From NCBI RefSeq assembly GCF_012489685.1, contig NC_080042.1:6946501-7010500 (forward strand): a DNA stretch of 64,000 nucleotides, written 5' to 3'. A program made the translations under genes and the position numbers. Source of the stretch: Lotus japonicus (Eukaryota > Streptophyta > Magnoliopsida > Fabales > Fabaceae). The notes under the pieces are model-generated. The model was not told the DNA's origin. It saw nothing but the letters and a program-made list of their open reading frames with translations, and ran no database searches. Positions 45,312 to 55,646 of the stretch are shown in pieces (the first letter of the stretch is position 1; the number at the start of each line of letters is the position of its first letter).

Positions 45312-47220
45312 TTATTTATAAAACTCCATTACCCCTAATGCAGATGAGAAACCAGTATTGTCCGAAAAACAAAATTTGGAAAATCCAGAGCTCGAGCATA
45401 ACCTTCGAAATTCATTCGCAGTTCTTTCCTTTGCACCATGTACTAAAAACATGACATTGTCAATAAGGCTGACACACTGAGATGTAGTGCTTGAATTTGG
45501 AACTTCTGGATATATAGACTCCACAATAATCATTTTTCCATGCTCAGGCAAAGCTTTATGGCAATTTCTCAAAAACTTCACACAATCTTCATCTGGCCAG
45601 TTATGACATACGCGCTGAAATTATTCCAGAAGAAACACATGATAAAAATATGTGATTAGAACTTTATCATATCATATTGATTTGATTAAAAATATTAACA
45701 TGATCTCTCATGTAGTTCACTGACCTTGAGTAAAATGGCATCACCCTTTGGAACACTTTCAAACATATCTCCCGATACATGTTCTATCCCTTCAAGCAAA
45801 ACAAGTACTTTCTAATTGTTAATTTTGTCTAGATACAAACACTTGTTTTTATCTACAAAATCAATTATTCCACTTTTTAAATATATTGTAGGTTGTAGAT
45901 GAAAAGAGAGAATGACATTTGTTACCTGGATGAGGTGATGCATGTTGAATCACTTGAGGCAAATCAAAGTTAATTCCTTTTATTGAAGGATATTGAGAGA
46001 TAACTTGTTTTAAGGCCTGACCTTCTCCACCACCCACATCAACCAATGTTAATATGCCCTCAAATCCTTTATATATTTTAAAGAGTCGTTTCATATCTAA
46101 TGGGCCAGTATGGACCATGGCTTTGTTAAACAAGTGATTCAACTCTTTATTTTTCTCCATATATTGAAAAGGCTCCAATCCGTAGACATTTTGGAATTGG
46201 TTTTTGTTGTTAGGATCGACAATTGCATCCTTGACATCATTCCTGAAAAGGAAAAAAAGAAATCATTTTAATTCATACAAATCCAAATTTCACCTGTACA
46301 TTAAAAGAAATATGAACAGAAATAGTAGTGGGAATAAAGTAAAAGAAAATAGTCATTGCCAACTTATCAAAGTCATATAAAATTCTAGGTTAATGGTTAA
46401 ATTAATCCCTAATTTTATAATAGAGTTTGATTTTAATTCTACGGAGGAAAAATGATGTTTGTAAGGTCAAAATAACTAGTGGTTATAAAAATGACTGCCA
46501 CTATACGTCATTTTTTCCGTCGAGTGAATAAAATTAAACTCGCTTACAAGATGAAAGACTAATTTAACCGTTAACCTTATCATGCTTAACAAAAAGTATT
46601 CGAGTAACGGTGTTTTCTTAGACAACCAGTCTCCTACAATTTGTGGCAGCTTTTGGATCATCACAAATTGTAGTTTGTTAAAAAAATTAAACTTTGTAAT
46701 TTGTGTTCGTCCGAAACTGAAACGGCCACAAATTATAGGTCTCATGTGTCTTCAAAAAACAGTAGTACATGAATTAGTGCTGAATGCTGAATTACCAAAT
46801 ATCATGATATCCTCGATGCACTAAGGCGGAGAGGGGACCAAAAGAGCCTTCATTGTTGTCGGATATAAAGTATTTTCCAACGGGTAAGATAGCATAGACT
46901 CTTTCTCTGTTACCACCTTCAGTGGTGCGAATGGAGCAAGTTAACAGAGAAAAACTAGCCAACACAGGTAACGTCCTTTCAAGCCTAATGGCCAATTCTG
47001 AGTGTTGAAATGGAAGGTGAGAAGCAATTTCAGCAGCAGACAAGCTTGAACCACTTGATTTTTGTGCCTTGGCAATGATATCAAACAAATTGAGATCCAC
47101 AGCAGCATTCAAAATTGCAGGAAAGATTCGACTGAAACATAGTGACAGAGCAATGGGGTAAGCATCATCAACCTCTGTTACTTCAACAGAGTGCTGATTT
47201 TGTTTGGAATTGGAACTCAT
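45312..47220 (-). CDS. O-methyltransferase (COMT family, isoliquiritigenin 2'-OMT-like), four exons, intact
   Basis: Exons 47220-46796, 46242-45926, 45789-45725, 45614-45312 with GT/AG borders; total 1,110 bp, 369 residues, the usual size for plant small-molecule OMTs. Start MSSNSKQNQH. The N-terminal part is the dimerisation domain. SAM-binding motif LVDVGGGEG is at about 208-216 (Glu where Thr is common). Catalytic His is about 273 in CHNWPDED, with Glu at about 301 (VESIYP) and 332 (AKERT), matching the His/Glu/Glu of alfalfa COMT in spacing. It would transfer methyl from S-adenosylmethionine to a phenolic hydroxyl in the cytosol. CHNW and the overall sequence are closer to chalcone-type OMTs than to lignin COMT, but the substrate cannot be fixed from sequence. 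It is the only intact host gene here. Confidence 0.88.
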
Positions 47221-47294
47221 TTTTAATTACTAGTGGTTCTTGCTACTTCAATTAAGTAACAAGTTTTTGCTTATGTTCTTCAATTTTGGTCTAG

Positions 47295-47300
47295 TTTATA
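47295..47300 (-). promoter_or_regulatory. TATA box of the O-methyltransferase gene
   Basis: On minus CTTTATAAACTAG, about 75 bases before the ATG at 47220, a fitting distance for a short leader. Confidence 0.6.
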
Positions 47301-47429
47301 AAGAGAGGCATAGTGTCTCCACTTTGAATTAGAGTGAGCTTTTATGATTAAAATAATTGTGTTCAAATAAAATGGCTTCATCAATGGTGTAGCCAGGTCA
47401 TATATTTCTATGGCAAGCGTTGCTTGTTA

Positions 47430-47625
47430 CTTATATTATGTAACAAGTTGCTTTGTGTACTCATCAGCTTCAGCTAGTCATCTTTATACAGAGAGGCAAA
47501 ATGCTTGGAATTGAATTGGTTTTGTTCCTTGACTTTTCTTTTCATATAACCTGTCGCTTCGTCTTCGCCTGCTATGTCTCCAGCAAGTTGATTTTGTTTA
47601 GATTTAGAACTCGTTTTTGCAGGCC
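47430..47625 (-). pseudogene. Duplicated fragments of OMT 5' end and promoter
   Basis: Near 47620-47585 minus encodes TSSKSKQNQ, matching the gene's MSSNSKQNQ but with ACG for the ATG. At 47436-47520 the plus sequence GTAACAAGTT...AGAGAGGCAAA resembles the region 47250-47312 upstream of the gene. These look like remnants of tandem copies of the gene's start. No further exons of a second copy are visible. Confidence 0.45.
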
Positions 47626-47699
47626 TTTTTTTGTTTTTTCTTTGATATATTTTTACTATATTTATGTCTTGGTTGTCAATTATTAATTTTTTGTGCATT

Positions 47700-48200
47700 T
47701 TTCAATAACAACAAACCTTAACGTGGTGGACTGGGTACTTGCGATATTATCAACTGCTGTAATTTATCTTCAAAATTCTTCATTTTACCACGAGTCACGA
47801 CCAATGACAAGTAGTAAACGATAGCAGAAAAGCATGAAAGTAATTCGCGTTATTGTTTGGTTTGAGTATGTTGTGCTATTTTGTTTTTCAAAATTCTTCA
47901 TCATTTTAGCGCAGCTCACAACCAATAATAGTGATACTAAACTAACGGAAATGTGTAAAAGCAATTTACATTACACAATAAGAAATCTTGTGAGATTAGC
48001 TAAAAAAACAATCCTAGAAAATCAAAAGCTAGTTCCCAGCAAAAGGAGTTTAGCCACGAACCATGCAAGGCCTGCCGCTATCTAACTAGTAAATTGTAGC
48101 ACAGTACGAGACTCTTTCTAAAATGATTGTTATTTCCCCCCCGACATCTAGTTCTACCTCCCCTGAACACGTAAAATCCGAAAATACCCTTGAAGATAAA
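47700..48200. other. Intergenic, no gene seen
   Basis: Contains an imperfect direct repeat around CAAAATTCTTCAT (about 47772 and 47889) but no supported gene. Confidence 0.4.
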
Positions 48201-48208
48201 TTCGCTCG

Positions 48209-48280
48209 CACTTTAAAGTGCGTTAACTACGTACTTTAAAGTGAATTTAACTACGCACTTTAAAGTGCGTTAACTGCGTC
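48209..48280. repeat. Three palindromic repeats of about 24 bp
   Basis: Units start at 48211, 48234 and 48258, each with the palindrome ACTTTAAAGT followed by (GCG/GAAT)TTAACT(A/G)CG. Two copies extend to a 14-bp palindrome GCACTTTAAAGTGC. They sit just beyond the 3' end of the MULE transposase remnant. Confidence 0.85.
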
Positions 48281-48347
48281 CTTGGGGTTTGACAGTTAGC
48301 TTACACTTGCCGTCACATTCTTCGCAATGTGGAATTGACATAGCAAA

Positions 48348-49299
48348 TTAGTGGAGGTGGGGAATGTACGTGGTTGTAACTGCAGTTATCAAAGCATTGT
48401 CCTTGTCAGTTACTATAACCTTCAGAAAATCATTGTCCTTAAGTATCAACCACCTCAATTTATCAAGCGTCCATGTCTCTTCAAGTTCACGCTCATTGCA
48501 TAGGTATGCAAAACCTATAGTAAATGTTTCACTAGTTGATGCCATACCTACCATCTCGAGCAATGGTATCCTATACTTGTTGGTTTTGTAGGTGCTATCT
48601 ATCAACACAATAGTACATAATTGATTAAACTATTGGACTGCAAATGGATGCGCCCAGAAAAATGATTTAATCACAGTGGTGTCCTCTTCAGTCCTAGACT
48701 ATTGGGTGTACTTGTTTGCCTCCGTCATTCTCATCAAGTGTTGCAATTCTATTAAAGGCCTCCTCTTTGACTTTATGTATGTCATGCGCTCATTATAAAC
48801 TTGTCTGATGGTGGTGAGATTACCAGGATTGACATTCTTCAATGCGAGTAACATGTTCCCTGGCTAAACCTTGTTGTCAACCATTTTTCCAAGCATGGCC
48901 TTTTCTTCACGAGAAAGGCGACCGACATATGGATTGCCAAATAAGGTCTCTGATCTCCCATGGCTGTCGTATCCATTCATCACACACACCCTCCACCTTT
49001 CCTTGGTTTCTCTAGCTCTTAGCCTGAAAGGACAATCACGTCTTAGTACCGGTGCTCTAACGCTTTAAAACTTTCTTGTATGGAACATATTTGCCACCCC
49101 GCTCACATCCTAATATCATAAAGGTCCTCCTTTTAACACCACCATTCTTAGACCTCGTGATAAAAATAACAAAGCTTTGTTGCTTCCCAAGATTATGAGG
49201 CCATTCAAATACTTCATCCCGAGAAGCAAACACATACAAGCACATACAATTGGTCATTACAAGGCCACTTATGATTAAATTTTTTATTGTCTTACACAT
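48348..49299 (-). pseudogene. MULE transposase remnant, FAR1-like
   Basis: Minus, 5' to 3': FAR1-type DNA-binding region (ASRDEVFEWPHNLGKQQSF then GCERGGKYVPYK) at 49299-49057, an intervening part with stops, then the MULE transposase domain (LIDSTYKTNKYRIPLLEMVG ... VTDKDNALI) at 48608-48348. Many stops and frameshifts. Plant FAR1/FHY3 regulators derive from such transposases, but decay and repeat context argue for a transposon. Confidence 0.75.
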
Positions 49300-49318
49300 A
49301 AACAGTAACTTACCTTAT

Positions 49319-49511
49319 ATGTGATTGGAGTGGGGTTCGATTTCACCTAGTTTTTTTTGTCATTGTTTGTTTTGTCTCGGAATTGTGGCTTTGTTTTTGA
49401 TTTTATTTTCGTCTGTTTGTTTTCCTTGGGTTCGTAGCTCGTTGTTTAATTTTTCGTATTTGGGTAGTATTGTTTTTGATTATTATAATTTTGTTTTGCT
49501 TTCCCAAAAAA
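49319..49511 (+). mobile_element. Short retroposon (SINE or LINE tail) with 12-bp duplication
   Basis: About 193 bases between exact copies of AACTTACCTTAT (49307-49318 and 49512-49523), T-rich and ending in CCCAAAAAAA. GGTTCGATTTC near 49335 resembles a tRNA B box, which would favour a 5'-truncated SINE; there is no clear A box. Confidence 0.7.
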
Positions 49512-49523
49512 AACTTACCTTAT

Positions 49524-50552
49524 AATCTTATATGTGGTGAATGCTTGTGTATAGTTCACAGAAAGTGACTCATCTTGCACGTCCTCTGTCTTTACTAACG
49601 TCCCAGATAATGACTTCTCTTCCGGCTTGCACCATGACATTGATTTGAACCTTGGACCTTGTAGTTCCAAAAAACACTGTATGCTAATAGACCACAAGTA
49701 CCTTTGTGTTGAATTGTCTATAGTTTTATATTTATTATAAGTACACAATGATTGAGGAAACAAATCAATTTTTCAAGGCACATATTTAACTTTAGTTACC
49801 ATTTTTAATAATATATGCATATTACTTAACACATATATGTTTATATATATATATATATTATTTCTTTTCATTGTTATATAGAAGAAAAATAAATTTACAA
49901 GTATGTACATATTAGTGACATGAATTTATATTTATTTTAAGATTGAAATAAACTAAGTAATAATTTGTGTAAATGTAATAGTATATTCTTTATTTTTATA
50001 TTTAATAAAAAAGAATTTCATCATCATCTATTAATAAGCTATTCATTATTTACAAAAATAGCATATATTATATATATTAATATATATGTAATGTGTCATT
50101 TAAATTACCACGGTCAGATCCCAGTTTGACCTCGGTTCGACCTTTGAACCTTGAACCTGTGTTTCGATCGGTTTGATGACCGGTCCGGTTTTCTAAACAT
50201 TGGTTATTACTGTTGAAGACAAACACATCCTCTTCTGCGTTTTCTCGTGAAGGTGGAGGAAGCATACCACACATCGTTCATTCCATAACGAAAGTGCGAT
50301 GAGCCAAACATCCAGGTTACCTGACATTGAGCAGGAACAAAGCTCCTGAAAGCTATTGCTCAATGCTTGTGTTTCATACATTCCATTCCTCTATTCAAAG
50401 TTCACACCATCTATAACTCTTTCTTGTTTTAAGTCTCTTTAAATGTTTCTATTATTGAAATTTTTATGCTAACTAATTATTAGCTGACCTGATCGACGAA
50501 ATTTTCTTCATATCATCATTGAAATTTTGATATCTGTAAGCTTGTTGGTACA
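49524..50552. other. AT-rich intergenic DNA with a repeat remnant
   Basis: No gene. TA-rich runs near 49835-49860 and 50065-50090. 50115-50205 (GACCTCGGTTCGACC ... GACCGGTCCGGTTTTC) resembles the end of a dispersed plant repeat that I cannot classify. Confidence 0.4.
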
Positions 50553-51418
50553 TGTTGCCTTGCATTTTGTCAAAACAACCGATTGTCGAAGCAGATGTCG
50601 TGGCATCTGATTCCGTGAAGCTAGGGCATCAGTCCTCAGCTTGAGTTTCTGTTGTGGGCCCTCTGAAGATTTGTTGCAGATATGTATTACGTGTTACTTG
50701 GGGATCAAGTAGTTATTTTAGAAGGGTTTTATTTATGGGTTGTTATTTGTTGAAACAATATTTGTTAAAAGATTGGTTTCTATCTTTACTTGTGCAATAA
50801 GTAAACAAAATCTATCCAGATTGCGTTTTGAATTGCTGTTGCTGCAATCTGTTACTTCAGCCCATGCTAACCCTAGAGCCCATGCTACCGCTGCTGAAGT
50901 CTATAAAAGAATGAAGACCTAAAACATGAAGACGACGAAAGCTAAGAGAGGGAGATCAAGTGTTTTAGGATTTGTGATTGTGCTTTGTCCTTTGTTAGTT
51001 GTGAATCCTCTTTGCTCACTGATTCTTTAAAGCAAAGTAGGGTTCTGTGTGTTTGATTGCGTTCAAACTCTGATTGTTTATTGTGTTCACCAATCACTGT
51101 GGCAGTGATTGAGAGAAAGTGAGAGGGGCTCTCATACTTAGGTTGAGATTCTAAGTAGAAATACACTGGGTATATTAGGAAGTGAACTATGAACTGTTGT
51201 GTTCATGAGTGTCTGTAATTCGTGAAACTTGAGATAGTGGATTTCCTTTCTTTGGGTGCAAACCCTCCAGACGTAGGTGAAATTTTTCACTGAACTGGGT
51301 TAACAATTCTTGTGTGTTGTTGTTTCTGATTTAAGTTATGTTTTACTGTTAAGCGATTGTCGAACCTATTGTCCCAGCATCGTGCAGAACGTTTGTACTA
51401 CAGGAAACCTGAATTACA
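50553..51418 (+). repeat. 5' LTR of interrupted copia element
   Basis: TGTTGCC to GAATTACA, about 866 bp, with TATA box CTATAAAAG near 50901. The right edge is fixed by the primer site; the left edge is inferred from TG. Confidence 0.6.
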
Positions 51419-51420
51419 AT

Positions 51421-51432
51421 TGGTATCAGAGG
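51421..51432 (+). other. Primer binding site of interrupted copia element
   Basis: TGGTATCAGAGG, initiator-Met-tRNA type with one change, two bases after the LTR. Confidence 0.8.
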
Positions 51433-51483
51433 AGGCACCCTTTTCTAGTTGGGTGAGCTCCAAGGAGTTTGATTCAAGTTCTC

Positions 51484-52388
51484 ATGGATAACAAGGAGGG
51501 AGGATCAGTCAATAGGCCACCCATTCTGGATGGTACTAACTATGACTACTGGAAGGTTCGCATGACAGCCTTTCTCAAGTCAATTGACAACAAGACTTGG
51601 AAAGCTATTGTCAAGGGTTGGAAGCACCCCACTAAGCCTCAGGTTGAAGGCACCTCTACCACTGTTATGGAGAAACCTGAAGAGGAATGGACTAGTGTTG
51701 AAGATGAAGCTGCTCTTGGAAACTCAAAGGCTCTAAATGCTATCTTTAATGGAGTTGACAAGAATATGTTTAGGCTGATCAATACGTGTACTGTGGCAAA
51801 GGATGCTTGGGAAATTCTGAAGACTGCACATGAAGGAACTACTCGAGTAAGGATGTCAAGACTTCAGATGCTCACTACTCAATTTGAAAATTTGATGATG
51901 ACTGAAGAAGAGACTATCTCGGAATTCCACATGCGTGCCGTGACTTGTCTAATGCTTCATTTGCTTTGGGAGAACCTATGTCAGATGAGAAGCTTGTAAG
52001 GAAGATCTTGAGATCTCTTCCCTAGAAATTTGCTATGAAAGTCACTGCTATTGAGGAGGCTCAAGACATTGAGAACATGAAGGTTGATGAACTTATTGGC
52101 TCTTTACAGACATTTGAATTGAAACTGAGTGGGAAGTCTGAAAAGAAGAATAAGAGTATTGCTTTTGTGTCTAACACTGATGAAGGTGATGATGAAGACT
52201 ATGAGGGTGAAAATCTCTCTGAGGCTCTGGCTATGCTAGCAAAAAAATTCAACAGAGCTTTGAGAAAGATTGACAAAAGAACCAGTCCTAATGTCCAGGA
52301 CATGAAGTTTGACAACAAACCCAAGTTTTCTAATTCATAGAGGAAGACCAAGGAAGAAGAAAGACCTAGGCAGAACAAAGGAGTGCAA
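51484..52388 (+). pseudogene. gag: Copia gag, frameshifted, with stops and interrupted
   Basis: MDNKEGGSVNRPPILDGTNY start and AWEILKTAHEG show a copia UBN2-type gag. A frameshift near 51940 and TAG codons at 52023 and 52338 break it. The sequence stops in GVQC, the first Cys of the zinc knuckle, exactly where SIRE element 3 begins. Confidence 0.85.
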
Positions 52389-53600
52389 TGAAGGTATGAA
52401 AAACGGTAGAAAGGGGGGGGTTTGAATAACGTTTTCAAGATAAAACTTCTACCTTAAGATTTTATCAAATCTTTTCGAGACTCAAAGGTGCTTAAGATAA
52501 GAGATAGAAAAGCACACAAGGATTTTATCCTGGTTCACTTGATAAATCACTCAAGCTAATCCAGTCCACCCGTTACGGTGATTTCTTCCTTCTTAGAATG
52601 AAGGCAATCCACTAATCAGGTATATGTTACAACTGCATTTGAAACCTACAAGTGACTAACAATACACTGACTTAGCTCACACTAAGATTCATTCTCTTAG
52701 TCTACTTTAGGATCCAATCAACCTTGATCTCCTAAAGGCAAACTATACAACTGTATATGAAGTTCTTGTTTACACAGAAAATGCTTCTCAAAAGCTTATA
52801 GTAAACACAATGAAATTCAATATGAAAGAAAGCTTAGAAGGTTTGAATATAGCTTGCGCGTGTGTAAGTGCTTCTAGCTGCTTCTTTCAATCTTCAGCCT
52901 CTATTTATACTCCAAGGATTAGGGTTTGAACGTTGCATGGAAATGCTACCGTTGGAGGGCAGTTATGGAAATTCCAGCTTCTGCTGTGGCTGAGAATGTA
53001 GGTTAGGTCGTCAGGATAGTACACTTTGCTTTTGTACTTTGGATAGTGACTTGACCTATAACCTCGTAGACTTCTGATCAGAGGAGCGCTTCGCGTTGGA
53101 ACTTGTGAAGCTGGTTGATCTGAGTCAGAAGGAAGCTTGGATCCTCTGACCGCTGTACCTTCTGATCTTCACTTCAGAGGATCAGTACATGGTCTTCAGA
53201 GCCAATTGCTTCTGGACTTCAGAGTCTTCACTCTTCAGCTTCTGGATCTTCAGAGTCTTCTATACCATCAGAACTTCTCAGCCTTCAGAGTATCTGGGTT
53301 GTCAGAACGTCTGGATCATCAGAGCTTCAAGTGAGCTGAGTCCTTATCAGAGCTTGATTTACTTCAGATCTTCTGAAGCTTTTCCACTGTTCAAACTGAA
53401 CATGGAGAATGTAAAAGCGTTACTAGGATCACTCTTTAAGAACGGTGCTTCTGATTCGTGTGAGATAATATCAAGGTCAGAGCCTGTAAATAGCACACTT
53501 AGAAAAACACGTTAGAGTACCATAATTGTTCATATCAAAAGGTTAACTTGTAATCATCAAAACATAGAGTTGTACTACTCGATCAAAACTTGATCTTACA
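52389..53600 (-). repeat. 3' LTR of SIRE element 3
   Basis: 1,212 bp; on plus TGAAGGTATG to GATCTTACA. Diverged from the LTRs of element 2. Confidence 0.92.
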
Positions 53601-53614
53601 ATCTCCCCCTTTTT
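53601..53614 (-). other. Polypurine tract, SIRE element 3
   Basis: Minus strand AAAAAGGGGGAGAT next to the LTR. Confidence 0.9.
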
Positions 53615-54084
53615 GATGATGACAAAACTAAGATTTTTTATGAACAATTCTTAAACAATAAACTGAATTCACTCAGAGTTTAGAGAAATAGAATAAGACT
53701 TATCCTGATGTGAATGGTTTATTTTGCTCATTCTAAATTCAAGTCACTGCTTGATTCTGAGCTTAGCTCCCCCTGAATCTAATACTTAATGAAAACGTTA
53801 GTAGAGTCTAGATTCTGAGCTAAATAATATAAGAGTTCAGAGTGAAAAACTTATGATATAGATGAGTAGGAATAATCAGAGCGCATAAGTATTCAGAGTC
53901 AACAGACTTGGGTATCAGAGTCTCGGGTATCAGAGTCAAACTAATATCACTTCAGAAGAAGTGAAATGTATTCCTTGTATTTGCCCAGTGACACATCTAT
54001 GGTCATAAAGGTGGAACTCTTAAATTCTCCAAAATAAAAATAAATCACACTAACACAGCTTACACATCAAAAACTGGGTTGTAG

Positions 54085-54097
54085 TCCCCCTTTTTGT
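54085..54097 (-). other. Second polypurine-tract-like motif, SIRE element 3
   Basis: Minus strand TTATGACAAAAAGGGGGA at the same distance from the LTR as in elements 1 and 2. Confidence 0.5.
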
Positions 54098-54349
54098 CAT
54101 AAGCAAAAAGCCTGGGGTGTGAAAAACATAGCTTGAAGTACAAGGTACTCCCCCTTAGAGAAGGTCTAAGTTTCAAAAAAATTGAGAAATAAACGATGCA
54201 TGTATGAGAGTTAAGCAAATTAAAGAAGGGAGTTAATGCAAAAGAAGAACGTTTACCACCGGCCACGGGAGTAAAGAGAGGCTTCAGTTACCAAGGACTT
54301 AACCTCGAGAAACTGTAGGAGCAATAACTTCCAAAGAGAGAATGAAGCT

Positions 54350-54357
54350 TATATAAA
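54350..54357 (+). promoter_or_regulatory. TATA box for antisense ORF, SIRE element 3
   Basis: GCTTATATAAAGCG, 54 bases or so before the ATG at 54411; conserved with element 2. Confidence 0.65.
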
Positions 54358-54410
54358 GCGATTAAGAAGAGGGTAAGCTTCACAACTCGATCAATACCAA
54401 TTAAGAGAAA

Positions 54411-54803
54411 ATGGCATCATACAGAATGGCATTAGAAGAGCTCAGAAGGAAGGCTTTTGAGGAAGATATGTTCCTCAATATAAGGCATCCTGATGGTACA
54501 AAGACCATACACGAGCTAACTAAGACACTGCTGGAAGAAGATCTTGGTCCAGAGATGGAGAAAGATCTGAAAGAATTCCTCTGCTTCGTGGAGGAGATTC
54601 AGGAGCTATGCCAGCTTGAGCTGAATCTGCTGGAAGAGAAGAAGACTGTTGAACAGAGACTCAAGACGACAAAAGATAGTCTGGAGAGAGATGATCTGAG
54701 CATCAAACTCAGCAACATAGAGTATTCACTGGATCGTCTGGAGAAGGAGAGAGTGGAGCAGCACCAAGAATGCAGAAGAATGAGGAAGGATCCTCCATTC
54801 TAG
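54411..54803 (+). CDS. Antisense accessory ORF of SIRE element 3, 130-residue coiled coil
   Basis: Begins MASYRMALEELRRKAF and ends RRMRKDPPF, the same length as the ORF at 32088-32480 and about 85% identical by hand count. The runs FEEDMFLNIRHPDGTKTI and YSLDRLEKERVEQ are unchanged between them. Many codon differences are silent, suggesting the protein has been kept. It opposes the element's own genes. Function unknown. Confidence 0.78.
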   Translation: MASYRMALEELRRKAFEEDMFLNIRHPDGTKTIHELTKTLLEEDLGPEMEKDLKEFLCFVEEIQELCQLELNLLEEKKTVEQRLKTTKDSLERDDLSIKLSNIEYSLDRLEKERVEQHQECRRMRKDPPF

Positions 54804-54961
54804 ATAAGGGAAAAATGTATGATGTAATGAATTTATATATGAATAAAAAGAGACTTTGCAAACATGTGTCATAAATGATGCAATAAACAGTAATGAACAA
54901 GTGTAACACATAATTCAAATATATTAAAGTTAAAGAAAGTAAAATAGAAAAGAAAAACGAA

Positions 54962-55646
54962 AGAAATCCTAAGAACTTGGGCTTGGCAGTGCGACGCAGA
55001 AGTTCTTGAAGTGCAAGATTCATGTCAAACACGATAGCCTCATGAGAGTTTAGTCGTTGTTCCAAAATGTCAAGTCTGGAAAAGCTTGGCTGTGCAGAAG
55101 TAGAGGGAACATCCTGAGCAGAGTGAGGAGTTTGAGCATCAGCATGTGCAAAAGGCACTGGAGTAAGTGCTTGACATCTGAGAACTTCAGCTTCAGCTTC
55201 AAGCCTTTCAGCTTCTAACTTGGCATTTGCAATCCTTTCAGCTTCTAACTTGGCATTTGCAATCCTTTGAGCATCAGCCTCAATCCTCTGATCCCTTGCC
55301 GCAGTGAGAAGACTTATCATAGAGGGAACTTAAGAAATTAACCAATCACTCAGACGATTCCAATCATTAGCAACAGAGTCAGGATTCTCACTTAGGTCCG
55401 TGTGACCTTCGACATTGCGAATCATCAGTGAAGCTTCATGACTAAAGACACTGATGCACTCAAGGAGGGTGTTTGGCTTGAGGTAGGTGAAGGGAACAAT
55501 GGAAAGATTGGTTTCAGGAGAGGTTGGGTGATTGCTGCTATTTGCCTCAGAGACTCCTTGAGGAGAACCAACATCAAAGGTTTGTTCATTCGAAACATGG
55601 GTCTCAGAGTTTGGTTCAGAGGTTTCAACCTGAGGGTGTGGTGATC
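54962..55646 (-). pseudogene. SIRE element 3 env-like C-terminal part
   Basis: Minus: a Ser/Pro-rich part (PHPQVETSEPN, NLSIVPFTYLKP), a TAA at about 55330, then a coiled coil with a duplicated AERIANAKLE unit and the closing QELLRR. It matches element 2. Truncated at 55646 by the gypsy insertion. Confidence 0.8.

Larger units (their letters stand above)
50553..52388 (+). mobile_element. Ty1/copia element (non-SIRE), interrupted by SIRE element 3
   Basis: A 5' LTR, primer site and mutated gag, cut at 52388 by a SIRE insertion. The 3' half must lie beyond the window. It is the outermost layer of a three-level nest. Confidence 0.8.
52389..55646 (-). mobile_element. SIRE-type element 3, minus orientation, 3' part only in window
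   Basis: 3' LTR, both polypurine motifs, the accessory antisense ORF (here on plus) and the end of the env-like gene, then cut at 55646 by a Tekay-like gypsy element. The remainder should reappear beyond 64000. The 5 bases before it, TGCAA, should be its target duplication. Confidence 0.88.

Noticed and set aside
49335..49350. tRNA gene suggested by GGTTCGATTTC
   Set aside because: No A box at the right distance and no cloverleaf; better explained by a short retroposon.
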